This document shows, piece by piece, positions 55,395-64,000 of a DNA stretch of 64,000 nt. Each line of letters opens with the position of its first letter. Positions within the stretch are counted from its first letter, which is position 1. Made by a program: the position numbers and the translations under genes. Under the pieces are notes generated by a model. That model was not told the DNA's origin, did not search any database, and saw only the letters and a list, made by a program, of their open reading frames with translations. Origin of the DNA: an uncultured Bacteroidales bacterium (GTDB taxonomy: Bacteria > Bacteroidota > Bacteroidia > Bacteroidales > FEN-979); contig CAIMWF010000048.1 in assembly GCA_903845055.1 (NCBI GenBank), positions 1 to 64,000 of the forward strand. The letters run 5' to 3'.

Positions 55395-56234
55395 TTGAAC
55401 AAAACACTGATCTTCCTGTTAATCCTGGCTACCTCCTGTACGACCTTTTTCAAAAAAAAAAGCGAGCGGGTACTGGCCAGGGTTTATGACGATTACCTTT
55501 ACGAATCGGATGCAAAGGGGATTGTGACATCAGGCACACTGCCCAAAGACAGCATTGCAATCACACGAAGTTTCATTGAAAACTGGATCAGGCAGCGGCT
55601 TGTGCTTCAGCAGGCGCAGAAAAACCTGACCAGTTCCCAGCTGGATTTCGAGAAACAGCTTGAGAATTATAAGAATTCACTCACCATTTACGAATACGAA
55701 AACGCCCTGGTGCGGCAAAATCTCGATACCCTGATCACCGACGAGGAGATACAAAGTTATTATGATGCGAACCAGCAGAACTTCCTGCTTAAGGACAACA
55801 TCGTTCAGATCCAGTATGTTAAACTGTCGCAGAAATCGACCTATTCAAGGCAGATTAAGAAACTCCTGGGCTCCGACGACCCGGAAGACAAGAACAAACT
55901 TGCGGAACTCTGCGGAAAGCAGGCGGCCGACTATTTCCTCGACAATCACAACTGGTTGTTGTTTAATGACCTGTTGAAACAGATTCCCATTAAAACATAC
56001 AACCAGGAGGACTTTTTGAAAAATCACAGGGACCTTGAATACCAGGATTCCCTCTATCTCTACCTTGTGCGGTTCAACGACTTCAAGATCAAGGAAAGTG
56101 TTTCGCCGTTAAGTTTTGAAAAGCAGAGGATTCGCGACATCATCCTGAACAAGCGCAAGTTAGAACTGATCAGCCGGATGCAGGATTATATTTATGCAAA
56201 CGCGCAAAAGAAAAATGTTTTTGAGATTTATTAA
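55395..56234 (+). CDS. SurA-like chaperone lipoprotein without a PPIase domain
   Basis: A 279-residue predicted lipoprotein: MNKTLIFLLILATSC with the Cys as lipobox. The start is a TTG at 55395; no ATG precedes the signal. The body resembles the helical chaperone part of SurA/PpiD-type proteins (ALVRQNLDTLITDEEIQSYYDANQ, typical of the region before a parvulin domain), but no parvulin core follows. It sits between two parvulin genes, 6 bp after the first and 27 bp before surA, so it probably works with them. The name is by analogy; exact function unknown. Confidence 0.75.
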   Translation: MNKTLIFLLILATSCTTFFKKKSERVLARVYDDYLYESDAKGIVTSGTLPKDSIAITRSFIENWIRQRLVLQQAQKNLTSSQLDFEKQLENYKNSLTIYEYENALVRQNLDTLITDEEIQSYYDANQQNFLLKDNIVQIQYVKLSQKSTYSRQIKKLLGSDDPEDKNKLAELCGKQAADYFLDNHNWLLFNDLLKQIPIKTYNQEDFLKNHRDLEYQDSLYLYLVRFNDFKIKESVSPLSFEKQRIRDIILNKRKLELISRMQDYIYANAQKKNVFEIY

Positions 56235-56261
56235 TGGGCAAGTTGCCCGAAAAAATATCCA

Positions 56262-57620
56262 ATGAAAATCCAGCGCTTCTTTCTGATATTGATAGCTGTA
56301 ACAACTCTCTCGGGTTTGCCGGAGTATGGTTGGTCACAGAACGACTCGGTGGTCGATGGCATCGTTGCCGTCGTGGGCGGTAATGTCCTCCTGAGATCAG
56401 ACGTTGAAAACCAGTATATCCAGTTGCGAAGCCAGGGGAGCATTGCCGGCACCGCACCAAAGGTAAAGTGCGGGATTTTTGAGAACCTGCTTTTACAGAA
56501 ACTGCTGTTGCACCAGGGGCAGGTCGACAGCATCAAGGTTACCGATACGCAGGTCGAGCTTGAAATGGACCGCAGGATGCGTTACTTCATTTCCCAGGCC
56601 GGAACCCCGGAGCGGTTGGAGGAACATTTCGGGAAGTCGCTGCTCGAGATAAAAAATGAATTGCGGGATGTGATCAAGGAGACCATGATCACCGAACAGG
56701 AACAGCAGAAGATTACCAAGGATGCCGCCATCACACCTGCAGAAGTCAAGGCGTTTTTCAGGAAGCTTCCCAAGGACAGCATTCCGTTGATCAATTCCGA
56801 ACTTGAGATCGGGATGATCGTGAAGCAGCCCGAAATCGGAGACGCTGAGAAGCAGGTGGTCAAGGATAAACTGAAGGGTTTCAGGGAACGGTTTGCAAAG
56901 GGGGATGACTTCAGCACCCTTGCAGTGCTCTATTCTGAAGACCCCGGCTCGTCCAAACAGGGAGGGGAACTTGGCATGTTCAAACGCGGCGAGATGCGGC
57001 CCGAATTTGAGGCTGCCGCCTTTAAGCTTAAACCGGGGGAGGTTTCCGACATCGTTGAAACCGAGGACGGGTACCATTTGATCCAGATGATCGAACGCAG
57101 AGGCGAATACATCAACGTGAGGCATATCCTGCTGCAGCCGAAAGTCTCCCCTGTGAACCTCAGCAAGGCGAAGATTCTCCTTGACAGTGTCGCAAACCTT
57201 ATTGCAAAGAAAAAGATCACCTACGAACAGGCGGTTGCCAGGTTCTCGGATGATCCCGGAAAGAACAGCGGCGGGCTTATGGTCAATCCCGTTTCAGGCA
57301 ACAGCAAATTTGAAGCCAGCCAGGTTGACGCCAAGATTTTCTTTGTCATTGATAAACTCAAAGTCGGCGATTTGTCGGCACCTGTTCCGACAACAGATCG
57401 TGGAAAACAGGACTACCGGATTTATTATCTCAAATCGCGGTCAAACCCGCATAAGGCCAACCTGGAAGATGATTACGCCAGGATACAGGAACTGGCCCTG
57501 GAGAAGAAAAAGGCGAGGATGGTTGACGACTGGATCACCAATAAAATGAAATCAACCTATGTCGCCATTTACGGAGATTACCGCAATTGTACCTTTCAGC
57601 GCAAGTGGATTAAAAACTAA
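56262..57620 (+). CDS. surA: SurA-like periplasmic chaperone/PPIase
   Basis: A 452-residue periplasmic chaperone for outer-membrane proteins. Signal peptide MKIQRFFLILIAVTTLSGLPEYGWSQ. The SurA N-domain starts with DSVVDGIVAVVGGNVLLRSDVENQ, followed by two parvulin domains: one with AVLYSEDPGSSKQGGELGMF and TEDGYHLIQMIERRG, the second with NVRHILLQPKV and FSDDPGKNSGGLM. It is in the operon with the two genes before and moxR 11 bp after. Confidence 0.92.
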   Translation: MKIQRFFLILIAVTTLSGLPEYGWSQNDSVVDGIVAVVGGNVLLRSDVENQYIQLRSQGSIAGTAPKVKCGIFENLLLQKLLLHQGQVDSIKVTDTQVELEMDRRMRYFISQAGTPERLEEHFGKSLLEIKNELRDVIKETMITEQEQQKITKDAAITPAEVKAFFRKLPKDSIPLINSELEIGMIVKQPEIGDAEKQVVKDKLKGFRERFAKGDDFSTLAVLYSEDPGSSKQGGELGMFKRGEMRPEFEAAAFKLKPGEVSDIVETEDGYHLIQMIERRGEYINVRHILLQPKVSPVNLSKAKILLDSVANLIAKKKITYEQAVARFSDDPGKNSGGLMVNPVSGNSKFEASQVDAKIFFVIDKLKVGDLSAPVPTTDRGKQDYRIYYLKSRSNPHKANLEDDYARIQELALEKKKARMVDDWITNKMKSTYVAIYGDYRNCTFQRKWIKN

Positions 57621-57631
57621 ACAGAAAAATC

Positions 57632-58597
<966 letters not shown>

Positions 58598-58650
58598 AAT
58601 ATTTCAGTTTTTTCAATTTGTCCTTCTGCAAATCCGGTAAGATTTAACTT

Positions 58651-58658
58651 TACCTTTG
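58651..58658 (+). promoter_or_regulatory. Candidate -7 element (TACCTTTG) of pst genes
   Basis: Matches TAnnTTTG, 16 bp before the pstS start. No clear PHO box-like direct repeat was seen, which is as expected for this phylum. Confidence 0.5.
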
Positions 58659-58674
58659 TTAAAACCTGCCAACG

Positions 58675-59658
58675 ATGAAAACAAAGAACTATCTGCCTGT
58701 TACCCTTATGTTGTGCATTGTTTTTCCCGCCATGATGTCGTCATGCAATCATGCAGGGCAGGGCAGTGGAGCTGCAGGCAGCGACACCCTGCGCGGGAAG
58801 ATTTCCATTTCAGGCGCCTTCGCACTCTATCCGCTCGTGGTGAAATGGGCTGAAGTATACCAGAAACTGCACCCCAATGTAACGGTCAACGTGTCGGCGG
58901 GAGGGGCCGGAAAAGGAATGACCGATGCCCTAACGCACATGGTTGAACTTGGGATGTATTCCAAAGCGGTGAGTCCTGAGGAACAGGCCAGTGGGGCGTG
59001 GTGGATCGCCATTGCCAAAGATGCCGTGCTGCCGACCATCAACAGCGGAAATCCCGTGATGGCCGAACTCAAGACCAGGGGGCTGACCAGGCAGAAATTT
59101 TATGATATTTTTATCAGCGGTAAGGTTAAAACATGGGGTGAGGCTGCACTTACGCCTTCCAAGGCTGAACTGCATGTCTTTACCCGGTCGGATGCGTGTG
59201 GAGCAGCCGACATGTGGGCCAAATATCTCAATAATAAAAAGCAGGAAGATATCCTCGGACTGGGTGTTAACGGGGATCCGGGTGTTGCCGACGCCGTTCG
59301 GAAAGATGTTGACGGCATCGGGTACAACAACCTTGGATTTGTATACGAAATGCAAACCCGCAAAATCTACCCGGGCATTGCCATAATCCCCATCGATCTC
59401 AATGAAAACGGGAAAATAGACCCGGATGAGAATTTCTACGGGACGCTCGACGAGGTAATGAAAGCCATCAACGACGGGAAATACCCCTCACCTCCCGCCC
59501 GCGATCTCTACCTGGTTTCGGGGGGGAAGCCCAAAAGCAAACTGGTACTCGCCTTCCTGAAATGGATACTTTCCGATGGACAGAAATATGTGAACGAGGC
59601 AGGGTATGTTGTCGTGAGGCCCGACCAGATCACCACCGAACTGCAAAAGCTAAACTGA
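58675..59658 (+). CDS. pstS: Phosphate ABC transporter substrate-binding lipoprotein
   Basis: A 327-residue phosphate-binding lipoprotein (signal ending AMMSSC). The family motif SISGAFALYPLVVKWAEVY and VNVSAGGAGKGMTDAL form the binding cleft, with TRSDACGAADMWAKYL and GIGYNNLGF later. Residues 241-252 (DLNENGKIDPDE) form a perfect EF-hand-type calcium loop, which is unusual in PstS. It delivers phosphate to PstCA. The pstC start follows after 1 bp. Confidence 0.93.
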   Translation: MKTKNYLPVTLMLCIVFPAMMSSCNHAGQGSGAAGSDTLRGKISISGAFALYPLVVKWAEVYQKLHPNVTVNVSAGGAGKGMTDALTHMVELGMYSKAVSPEEQASGAWWIAIAKDAVLPTINSGNPVMAELKTRGLTRQKFYDIFISGKVKTWGEAALTPSKAELHVFTRSDACGAADMWAKYLNNKKQEDILGLGVNGDPGVADAVRKDVDGIGYNNLGFVYEMQTRKIYPGIAIIPIDLNENGKIDPDENFYGTLDEVMKAINDGKYPSPPARDLYLVSGGKPKSKLVLAFLKWILSDGQKYVNEAGYVVVRPDQITTELQKLN

Positions 59659-59659
59659 A

Positions 59660-60550
59660 ATGTACGTTTTCAACCGTGAACAGCGCCATGTCATCAATTA
59701 CACATGGATGATCATCAGCCTGTTGGTGGTTGCATTTTTACCCTTTCTTCTTTTCCTCGGACTATACCTGAAGTCGATCCTTCTCCTGCAGGGAAATTCC
59801 CTATACGACCTTATCTTTTCGAAGGTTTGGCGCCCATCGGCGGGCAAATTCGGTTTTTATCCCTTTATCGTAGGTTCGGTATGGGTGACCCTGGTCGCAA
59901 TGCTCATCACGGCGCCTGTATGCCTGCTCACTGCAATTTATGTCACCCAGTACACCAGGAAGTTTGTCCTGCGCATCATGCACCCGGCCATCGATATCCT
60001 GGCGGGAATACCCTCGGTCGTATATGGTCTCTGGGGAATCCTGGTCATTGTCCCCTTCATTTCACGGCACTTAGGTCCATGGCTTGGCATCCCTACCATG
60101 GGATATAGCATCCTGGCCGCCTCTTTTGTCCTGTCAATTATGATCATTCCATTCGTGCTGAACATCCTGATCGAGGTTTTCAGGGCCATCCCGATGGAAT
60201 TGAAGGAGGCCACCCTGTCGCTCGGGGCGACTGAATGGCAGACCATCAAGCACGTGTTGCTTAAAAAGGCGCTCCCGGGCATTATTGCCGCATTCGGGTT
60301 CGGGCTTGCACGTGCATTCGGCGAAACCATGGCCGTGCTGATGGTTGTCGGGAATGTGGTCCGTCTTCCACATAGCGTGTTCGACCCGGGGTATACCCTG
60401 CCCGCCCTGATCGCAAACAATTACGGGGAGATGCTCTCCATCCCGAAATACGATTCGGCGCTGATGTTCGCAGCCCTGCTGCTGCTGGCCGTCTCACTCT
60501 TTTTCAACCTTGTGATGCATTTTTTCATTGTCAGGTATAACAAATATTAA
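59660..60550 (+). CDS. pstC: Phosphate ABC transporter permease PstC
   Basis: A 296-residue inner-membrane permease with about six helices. The typical PstC sequence GIPSVVYGLWGILVIVPF is followed by the EAA-like loop (IPMELKEATLSLGATEWQTIKHVLLKKALPGI) and FGLARAFGETMAVLMVVGN. It pairs with PstA to form the channel. Gene order pstS-pstC-pstA-pstB with tiny gaps shows one operon. Confidence 0.95.
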   Translation: MYVFNREQRHVINYTWMIISLLVVAFLPFLLFLGLYLKSILLLQGNSLYDLIFSKVWRPSAGKFGFYPFIVGSVWVTLVAMLITAPVCLLTAIYVTQYTRKFVLRIMHPAIDILAGIPSVVYGLWGILVIVPFISRHLGPWLGIPTMGYSILAASFVLSIMIIPFVLNILIEVFRAIPMELKEATLSLGATEWQTIKHVLLKKALPGIIAAFGFGLARAFGETMAVLMVVGNVVRLPHSVFDPGYTLPALIANNYGEMLSIPKYDSALMFAALLLLAVSLFFNLVMHFFIVRYNKY

Positions 60551-60553
60551 CCG

Positions 60554-61411
60554 GTGACACGAGCCCAGAAAATAGAGGAAAAGTTTTTCAAAATGCTGAT
60601 GCTGATTGCCACGACCTTCATCCTGGCGGTGCTTGCCCTCATCATTTACAGCATTTTTGAAAAAGGGCTCAGGTCGATATCATGGGAAATGCTCACCCAG
60701 GTTCCGCACGGGGGATACTATTACGGAAAGGGAGGCGGGATCCTGAATGCCATCCTGGGATCATTGACGCTGGCTTTCGGGGCAACGGCACTCGCATTCG
60801 TCATCGGCTTGCCGGTGGCTCTTTATCTCAACGTTTTCCTGATCAGGCATAAAAAGGTCATCGATGTCATCCGTTTTTTGCTTGACCTGGTATGGGGAAT
60901 TCCATCCATTGTTTACGGCGCATTCGGTTTTTCCCTGATGATCTTTTTCGGATTGCAGACCTCGCTCCTTGCCGGAATCCTGACTGTCACCCTGTTTATC
61001 CTGCCCATTATGATCCGCTCGATGGATGAAATTCTCCGGACGGTTCCCATCGGGCTCCAGGAGGCTGCCTACTCGCTTGGTTCGAATAAGTCGGAAATCG
61101 CATTTAAGATATTTACCCGGCAGTCGGTTTCGGGAATCATCACCGCGGTTTTACTTTCTTTCGGACGGGCCATAGGCGATGCGGCTGCCGTTTTGTTCAC
61201 TGCGGGATACACGGATCACCTTCCGAACGGACTAATGGAGCCGGTAGCCACCCTGCCGCTTTCCATCTTCTTCCAACTCTCATCCCCGGTGCCTGAGGTA
61301 CAGAACAGGGCCTATGCTTCGGCTTTGGTGCTCACCCTGATCATTTTAATTGTAAGTTTGTTCTCGCGCGGCATCGGAAAGCGATATCACAAGACAAAAA
61401 TAAATTTTTAG
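60554..61411 (+). CDS. pstA: Phosphate ABC transporter permease PstA
   Basis: A 285-residue permease starting at a GTG at 60554, 3 bp after pstC. It has six helices, with LVWGIPSIVYGAFGFSL and the ABC-contact loop (VPIGLQEAAYSLGSNKSEIAFKIF), then SFGRAIGDAAAVLFTAGY. It forms the second half of the phosphate channel. Confidence 0.95.
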   Translation: MTRAQKIEEKFFKMLMLIATTFILAVLALIIYSIFEKGLRSISWEMLTQVPHGGYYYGKGGGILNAILGSLTLAFGATALAFVIGLPVALYLNVFLIRHKKVIDVIRFLLDLVWGIPSIVYGAFGFSLMIFFGLQTSLLAGILTVTLFILPIMIRSMDEILRTVPIGLQEAAYSLGSNKSEIAFKIFTRQSVSGIITAVLLSFGRAIGDAAAVLFTAGYTDHLPNGLMEPVATLPLSIFFQLSSPVPEVQNRAYASALVLTLIILIVSLFSRGIGKRYHKTKINF

Positions 61412-61424
61412 CAGCGAACAGGGC

Positions 61425-62186
61425 ATGGAGGATACCACCAAAATAAAGATCAGCAATTTGAATGTGTATGCCGGGAAGACCCGGATTCTCAGGGATATCA
61501 ACATCGAGATCCCGAAGAACAAGATCACGGTCATCCTCGGACCATCCGGGTGTGGAAAGACGACACTTCTCAAATGCCTGAACCGCCTCACCGACCTGTA
61601 TCCCGAGCTGAAGGTGAGCGGGAAGATCATCATCGACGATCATAATGTGCTGGAAGCCCGTGAGGATATCTACAAGCTGCGCCAGCAGATGGGATTATTG
61701 TCCCAGCGTCCTTACCCGCTACCGATGACGATCTACAACAACATCTCCTATGCCCTGAAATTGCGGGGAATCAAAAACCGGAGGGAGATCCATAAACTTG
61801 TGATGCATTACCTTCAGCAGGCCAACCTGTGGGATGAGATCAGGACACGTTTGCGCGAACCAGCCTCGAGGCTTTCAATCGGGCAGCAACAGCGGCTTTG
61901 TCTTGCCCGCGGACTGGCAGTTAATCCCGAGATTATCCTTGCGGATGAACCCACCTCCGCGCTCGATCCCATCTCCAGCCAGGTCATCGAAGAGAGTTTC
62001 CTGAAACTGAAAAATGATTACACCATCGTCCTGGTAACCCATGTCCTGCGCCAGGCCAAACGTATCGCCGACAACGTGGTATTCATGTACATGGGGGATG
62101 TCGTAGAACAGGGGAGCGTTTCAGAGGTGTTTGAGAATCCGAAAATGGAAAAAACAAAGCTATACCTGGGGGGGACTTTTAATTAA
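61425..62186 (+). CDS. pstB: Phosphate ABC transporter ATPase PstB
   Basis: A 253-residue ATP-binding subunit. Walker A GPSGCGKTTLL, PstB-type CLNRLTDLYPELKVSG, signature LSIGQQQRLCLARGLA (Ile for the usual Gly in LSGGQ) and Walker B IILADEPTSALDP. It powers phosphate import. No phoU gene follows, although it is usual in pst operons. Confidence 0.95.
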   Translation: MEDTTKIKISNLNVYAGKTRILRDINIEIPKNKITVILGPSGCGKTTLLKCLNRLTDLYPELKVSGKIIIDDHNVLEAREDIYKLRQQMGLLSQRPYPLPMTIYNNISYALKLRGIKNRREIHKLVMHYLQQANLWDEIRTRLREPASRLSIGQQQRLCLARGLAVNPEIILADEPTSALDPISSQVIEESFLKLKNDYTIVLVTHVLRQAKRIADNVVFMYMGDVVEQGSVSEVFENPKMEKTKLYLGGTFN

Positions 62187-62270
62187 TTGTGTTTGCAGTG
62201 GATTTTTTATCTATTTTTATCGCCCGAATCAAGATACCGGCAATCGGACGGATAAATCGAAAAAAAACAG

Positions 62271-62936
62271 ATGGAACTGACCTTTCTTCAGAAAATTGTT
62301 CTCCTTGCACTCGACGATAAAGGGTGGTTTGGAACAGCTGAGCATAAGATCAAGTTCGGGCTTGCGGGGGCGATACTTTTTGAGTTGTACCTGCAGGGAC
62401 GGATTGGTTTTGCAAATGAAGGGGTAACGGTCCTTGATCCAAAATCAACGGATAACGTGGTCCTCGACAGGGTACTTAACCTGATAAAAACCTCCAAAAA
62501 GCCTCATTCCCTCCGTTCCTGGATACAACGGATCGTATATAAAAAGCTGCTACTCCGGAAAACCATCCTGAAACAACTGATACAGGAAAAGATTATTTCA
62601 AAGGAGGAATACAGTTTGATGATGGTCTTTTACCAGACGAAATACCCGCTGCTGAATATTGGTGTTAAAAGAAAGCTTCAGGAGGAGATTTATGAATCCA
62701 TAGTTTCCGATAAACCCCTGACAGAGCATGATATCATGCTGCTGTCGGTCATGAACAACTGCAAGATGGTCAGGAAAAATTTCGGTGGATTTATCCTCTA
62801 TCTCAAGCTTCGCGGAAAGATCAATGAGATAACGCAGTTCAAGGCCCCTAAGACCGAAACGGAAGAGGTGATCAGGTTGCTGCAGACGGCCATTTCACGC
62901 GCCATTATGGCATCCAACGTCTCCATTCACATATAG
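62271..62936 (+). CDS. GPP34 (Golgi phosphoprotein 3-like) family protein
   Basis: A 221-residue soluble protein of the GPP34/GOLPH3/Vps74 fold, seen in MELTFLQKIVLLALDDKGWF and the following FGLAGAILFELYLQGRI, with an arginine/lysine-rich middle and a helical C-terminus. In eukaryotes the family binds phosphatidylinositol 4-phosphate and sorts Golgi enzymes; bacterial members are widespread but unstudied. It lies 84 bp after pstB and may be separate. The 3' end overlaps the radical SAM gene by 10 bp. Confidence 0.85.
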   Translation: MELTFLQKIVLLALDDKGWFGTAEHKIKFGLAGAILFELYLQGRIGFANEGVTVLDPKSTDNVVLDRVLNLIKTSKKPHSLRSWIQRIVYKKLLLRKTILKQLIQEKIISKEEYSLMMVFYQTKYPLLNIGVKRKLQEEIYESIVSDKPLTEHDIMLLSVMNNCKMVRKNFGGFILYLKLRGKINEITQFKAPKTETEEVIRLLQTAISRAIMASNVSIHI

Positions 62937-63880
62937 TACTTCCCCTGCCAGGTGTTTTGCCTTTCAAGTTCCTTCTCGATCAGCCGTAAAACGGCATCGT
63001 ACCGGATCAATCCCCATTGCGTGGTTTCCATGAACCGGGGTGGCAGTTCCCCCGAAAACCGTTCTATCACGATGGATGGGTTCATCCGCCCGATGAAACT
63101 GACGATGAAAGAAATATAATTATCAAGGCTGAAAGGATAAAAATCGGAAGGTTTTTCCCTGAATTCCTCTTCCATCCTGGTCCCGATGACGATTTGCAGT
63201 TGATGGAATTTAACCGTATCCAGCGGTAGGCGGGAAATGATGTCAACACTCGCGAGCATCTGTTCAAGAGTCTCCCCGGGCAGCCCGAAGATGAAATGGG
63301 CACCTGTTTTAATCCCGCGGGCGTGCGTCTTTCGGATGACCTGCTCGCCCAGGTCAAAATGGTGCTGCCTGTTGATGCGGTCGAGGGTTGTGTCATAACA
63401 GGACTCAATGCCATATTCGACCTGGATATAATATTTTCGTGAAAGATCCTCCAGGTAATCCAGGATTGGCTCATCGATGCAGTCGGGGCGGGTGCCGATC
63501 ACGAGCCCGGCAACTCCCGGGTAGCTGAGTGCATCTTCGTAGAGTTCGCGCAGACGTGAAAGGGGGGCATACGTATTGCTGTACGGTTGAAAATAGACAA
63601 GATACCTTGTGGCCTTCCGGTAGCGTACCGCATGGAATTCAATCCCCCTGGCGATCTGGTGATGCAGCGGCTCCACCGGGCTGCAGTAGGATGGATTGAA
63701 AGCGTCGTTGTTGCAATAGGTGCATCCTCCGAAGGCCTTGCTCCCGTCGCGGTTGGGGCAGGTGAAACCTGCATCCACCACAACCTTCTGCATTCTTCCG
63801 CCAAAGGTCATCCGAATGTGTTCGGTATAGGAGTTGAACCTGCGGCTGTGCCCCCAGGGAAACCTTTCGTTATTCACCAT
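62927..63880 (-). CDS. Radical SAM protein, TIGR01212 (YhcC-like)
   Basis: A 317-residue radical SAM protein. The cluster cysteines are in AGFTCPNRDGSKAFGGCTYC, with the family's long C-x9-C-x2-C spacing, and GRRPDC-like and HFIFGLPGE segments follow. E. coli YhcC belongs here; the reaction is not established. Start ATG 63880 gives the conserved PWGHSRRFNSY. It is divergent from whatever lies to the right and overlaps GPP34 at its 3' end by 10 bp. Confidence 0.9.
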   Translation of the reverse strand: MVNNERFPWGHSRRFNSYTEHIRMTFGGRMQKVVVDAGFTCPNRDGSKAFGGCTYCNNDAFNPSYCSPVEPLHHQIARGIEFHAVRYRKATRYLVYFQPYSNTYAPLSRLRELYEDALSYPGVAGLVIGTRPDCIDEPILDYLEDLSRKYYIQVEYGIESCYDTTLDRINRQHHFDLGEQVIRKTHARGIKTGAHFIFGLPGETLEQMLASVDIISRLPLDTVKFHQLQIVIGTRMEEEFREKPSDFYPFSLDNYISFIVSFIGRMNPSIVIERFSGELPPRFMETTQWGLIRYDAVLRLIEKELERQNTWQGKYYM

Positions 63881-63897
63881 TATTTTTTATAAACAAT

Positions 63898-63951
63898 CCG
63901 GGTGTGTTATGTAGCGTCGCATTGCAATGCGACGCTACATAACACACCCGG
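63898..63951. repeat. Perfect 54-bp palindrome (palindromic extragenic element)
   Basis: Two 27-bp arms (63898-63924 and 63925-63951) are exact reverse complements with no spacer; the centre is GCATTGCAATGC. It lies 17 bp upstream of the radical SAM start, so a terminator for that gene is excluded. It resembles repeated extragenic palindromes mobilised in trans, but only one copy lies in this window. Confidence 0.9.
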
Positions 63952-63962
63952 CAAAGATAATC

Positions 63963-64000
63963 ATGAAAGCGGGACCGTTTAACTTGTGGTTGCCCGTTCC
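63963..64000 (+). CDS. Possible start of a gene running off the window
   Basis: ATG at 63963 opens a frame (MKAGPFNLWLPV) that is still open at the edge. It is divergent from the radical SAM gene and only 12 codons are visible, so this may be chance. Confidence 0.25.
   Translation, partial: MKAGPFNLWLPV

Overview
The window looks like chromosomal DNA of a Bacteroidota bacterium, probably an aerobic, glycan-degrading member of the Bacteroidales/Marinilabiliales type. The evidence is a gliding-motility (CHU_C) C-terminal domain protein, a type IX secretion sorting-domain remnant, a DUF5686/CarboxypepD_reg-like outer-membrane protein, several TAnnTTTG-type -7 promoter elements, very few Shine-Dalgarno sequences, and many lipoproteins and secreted glycosidases. 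No tRNA, rRNA, insertion sequence, prophage or CRISPR array was seen.

Layout. 1-9.5 kb: end of frr, a GH20 hexosaminidase with an APH-fold sugar kinase, a POT-type transporter, a GH2 beta-galactosidase and a sirtuin. 9.6-15.5 kb: a TPR lipoprotein, CutC, an alpha/beta hydrolase, a DUF2007 protein, a YtxH/holin-like envelope cluster and an AI-2E-family permease. 15.6-24.8 kb: one leftward respiratory cluster made of a Tat-exported FeS protein, a ten-helix NrfD protein, a membrane-anchored cytochrome c, a DoxX-like protein, SCO, an A2-type cytochrome c oxidase (subunits I, III, IV, and II with a fused cytochrome c) and heme farnesyltransferase. 25-36.8 kb: DUF5686 protein, RNA methyltransferase, pfkA, priA, DivIC-like protein, sixA-ppk1 and glyA. 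37-44 kb: a CHU_C protein, then GH29 fucosidase and GH38 mannosidase. 44-53 kb: carAB, a LEA-type lipoprotein, a cyclophilin, a T9SS gene remnant, a seven-heme NapC/NirT-type cytochrome and guaB. 53-64 kb: a periplasmic chaperone operon (two parvulins, a SurA-like lipoprotein, MoxR), pstSCAB, a GPP34 protein and a YhcC-type radical SAM protein.

How it fits together. GH20, GH2, GH29 and GH38 with the sugar kinase suggest breakdown of N-glycan or mucin-type glycans. The respiratory cluster could carry electrons from menaquinol through FeS/NrfD/cytochrome c to a caa3-type oxidase without a bc1 complex or the large alternative complex III. The seven-heme cytochrome may be a second quinol exit route.

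The most unusual signal is a set of tandem 7- and 8-bp repeat arrays between genes (for example TAGCGAGG, GGTGACAA, GGATTTGA and ACGAGTG). Each array found at the 3' end of a gene reads one stop codon per unit on that gene's sense strand. Because the period is not a multiple of three, three units place a stop in every reading frame. In several genes the real stop codon and last residues are part of the array. A 9-bp array that carries ATG instead of stops, and an octamer array inside the GH38 coding frame in its stop-free orientation, are informative exceptions. A perfect 54-bp palindrome lies at the right edge.
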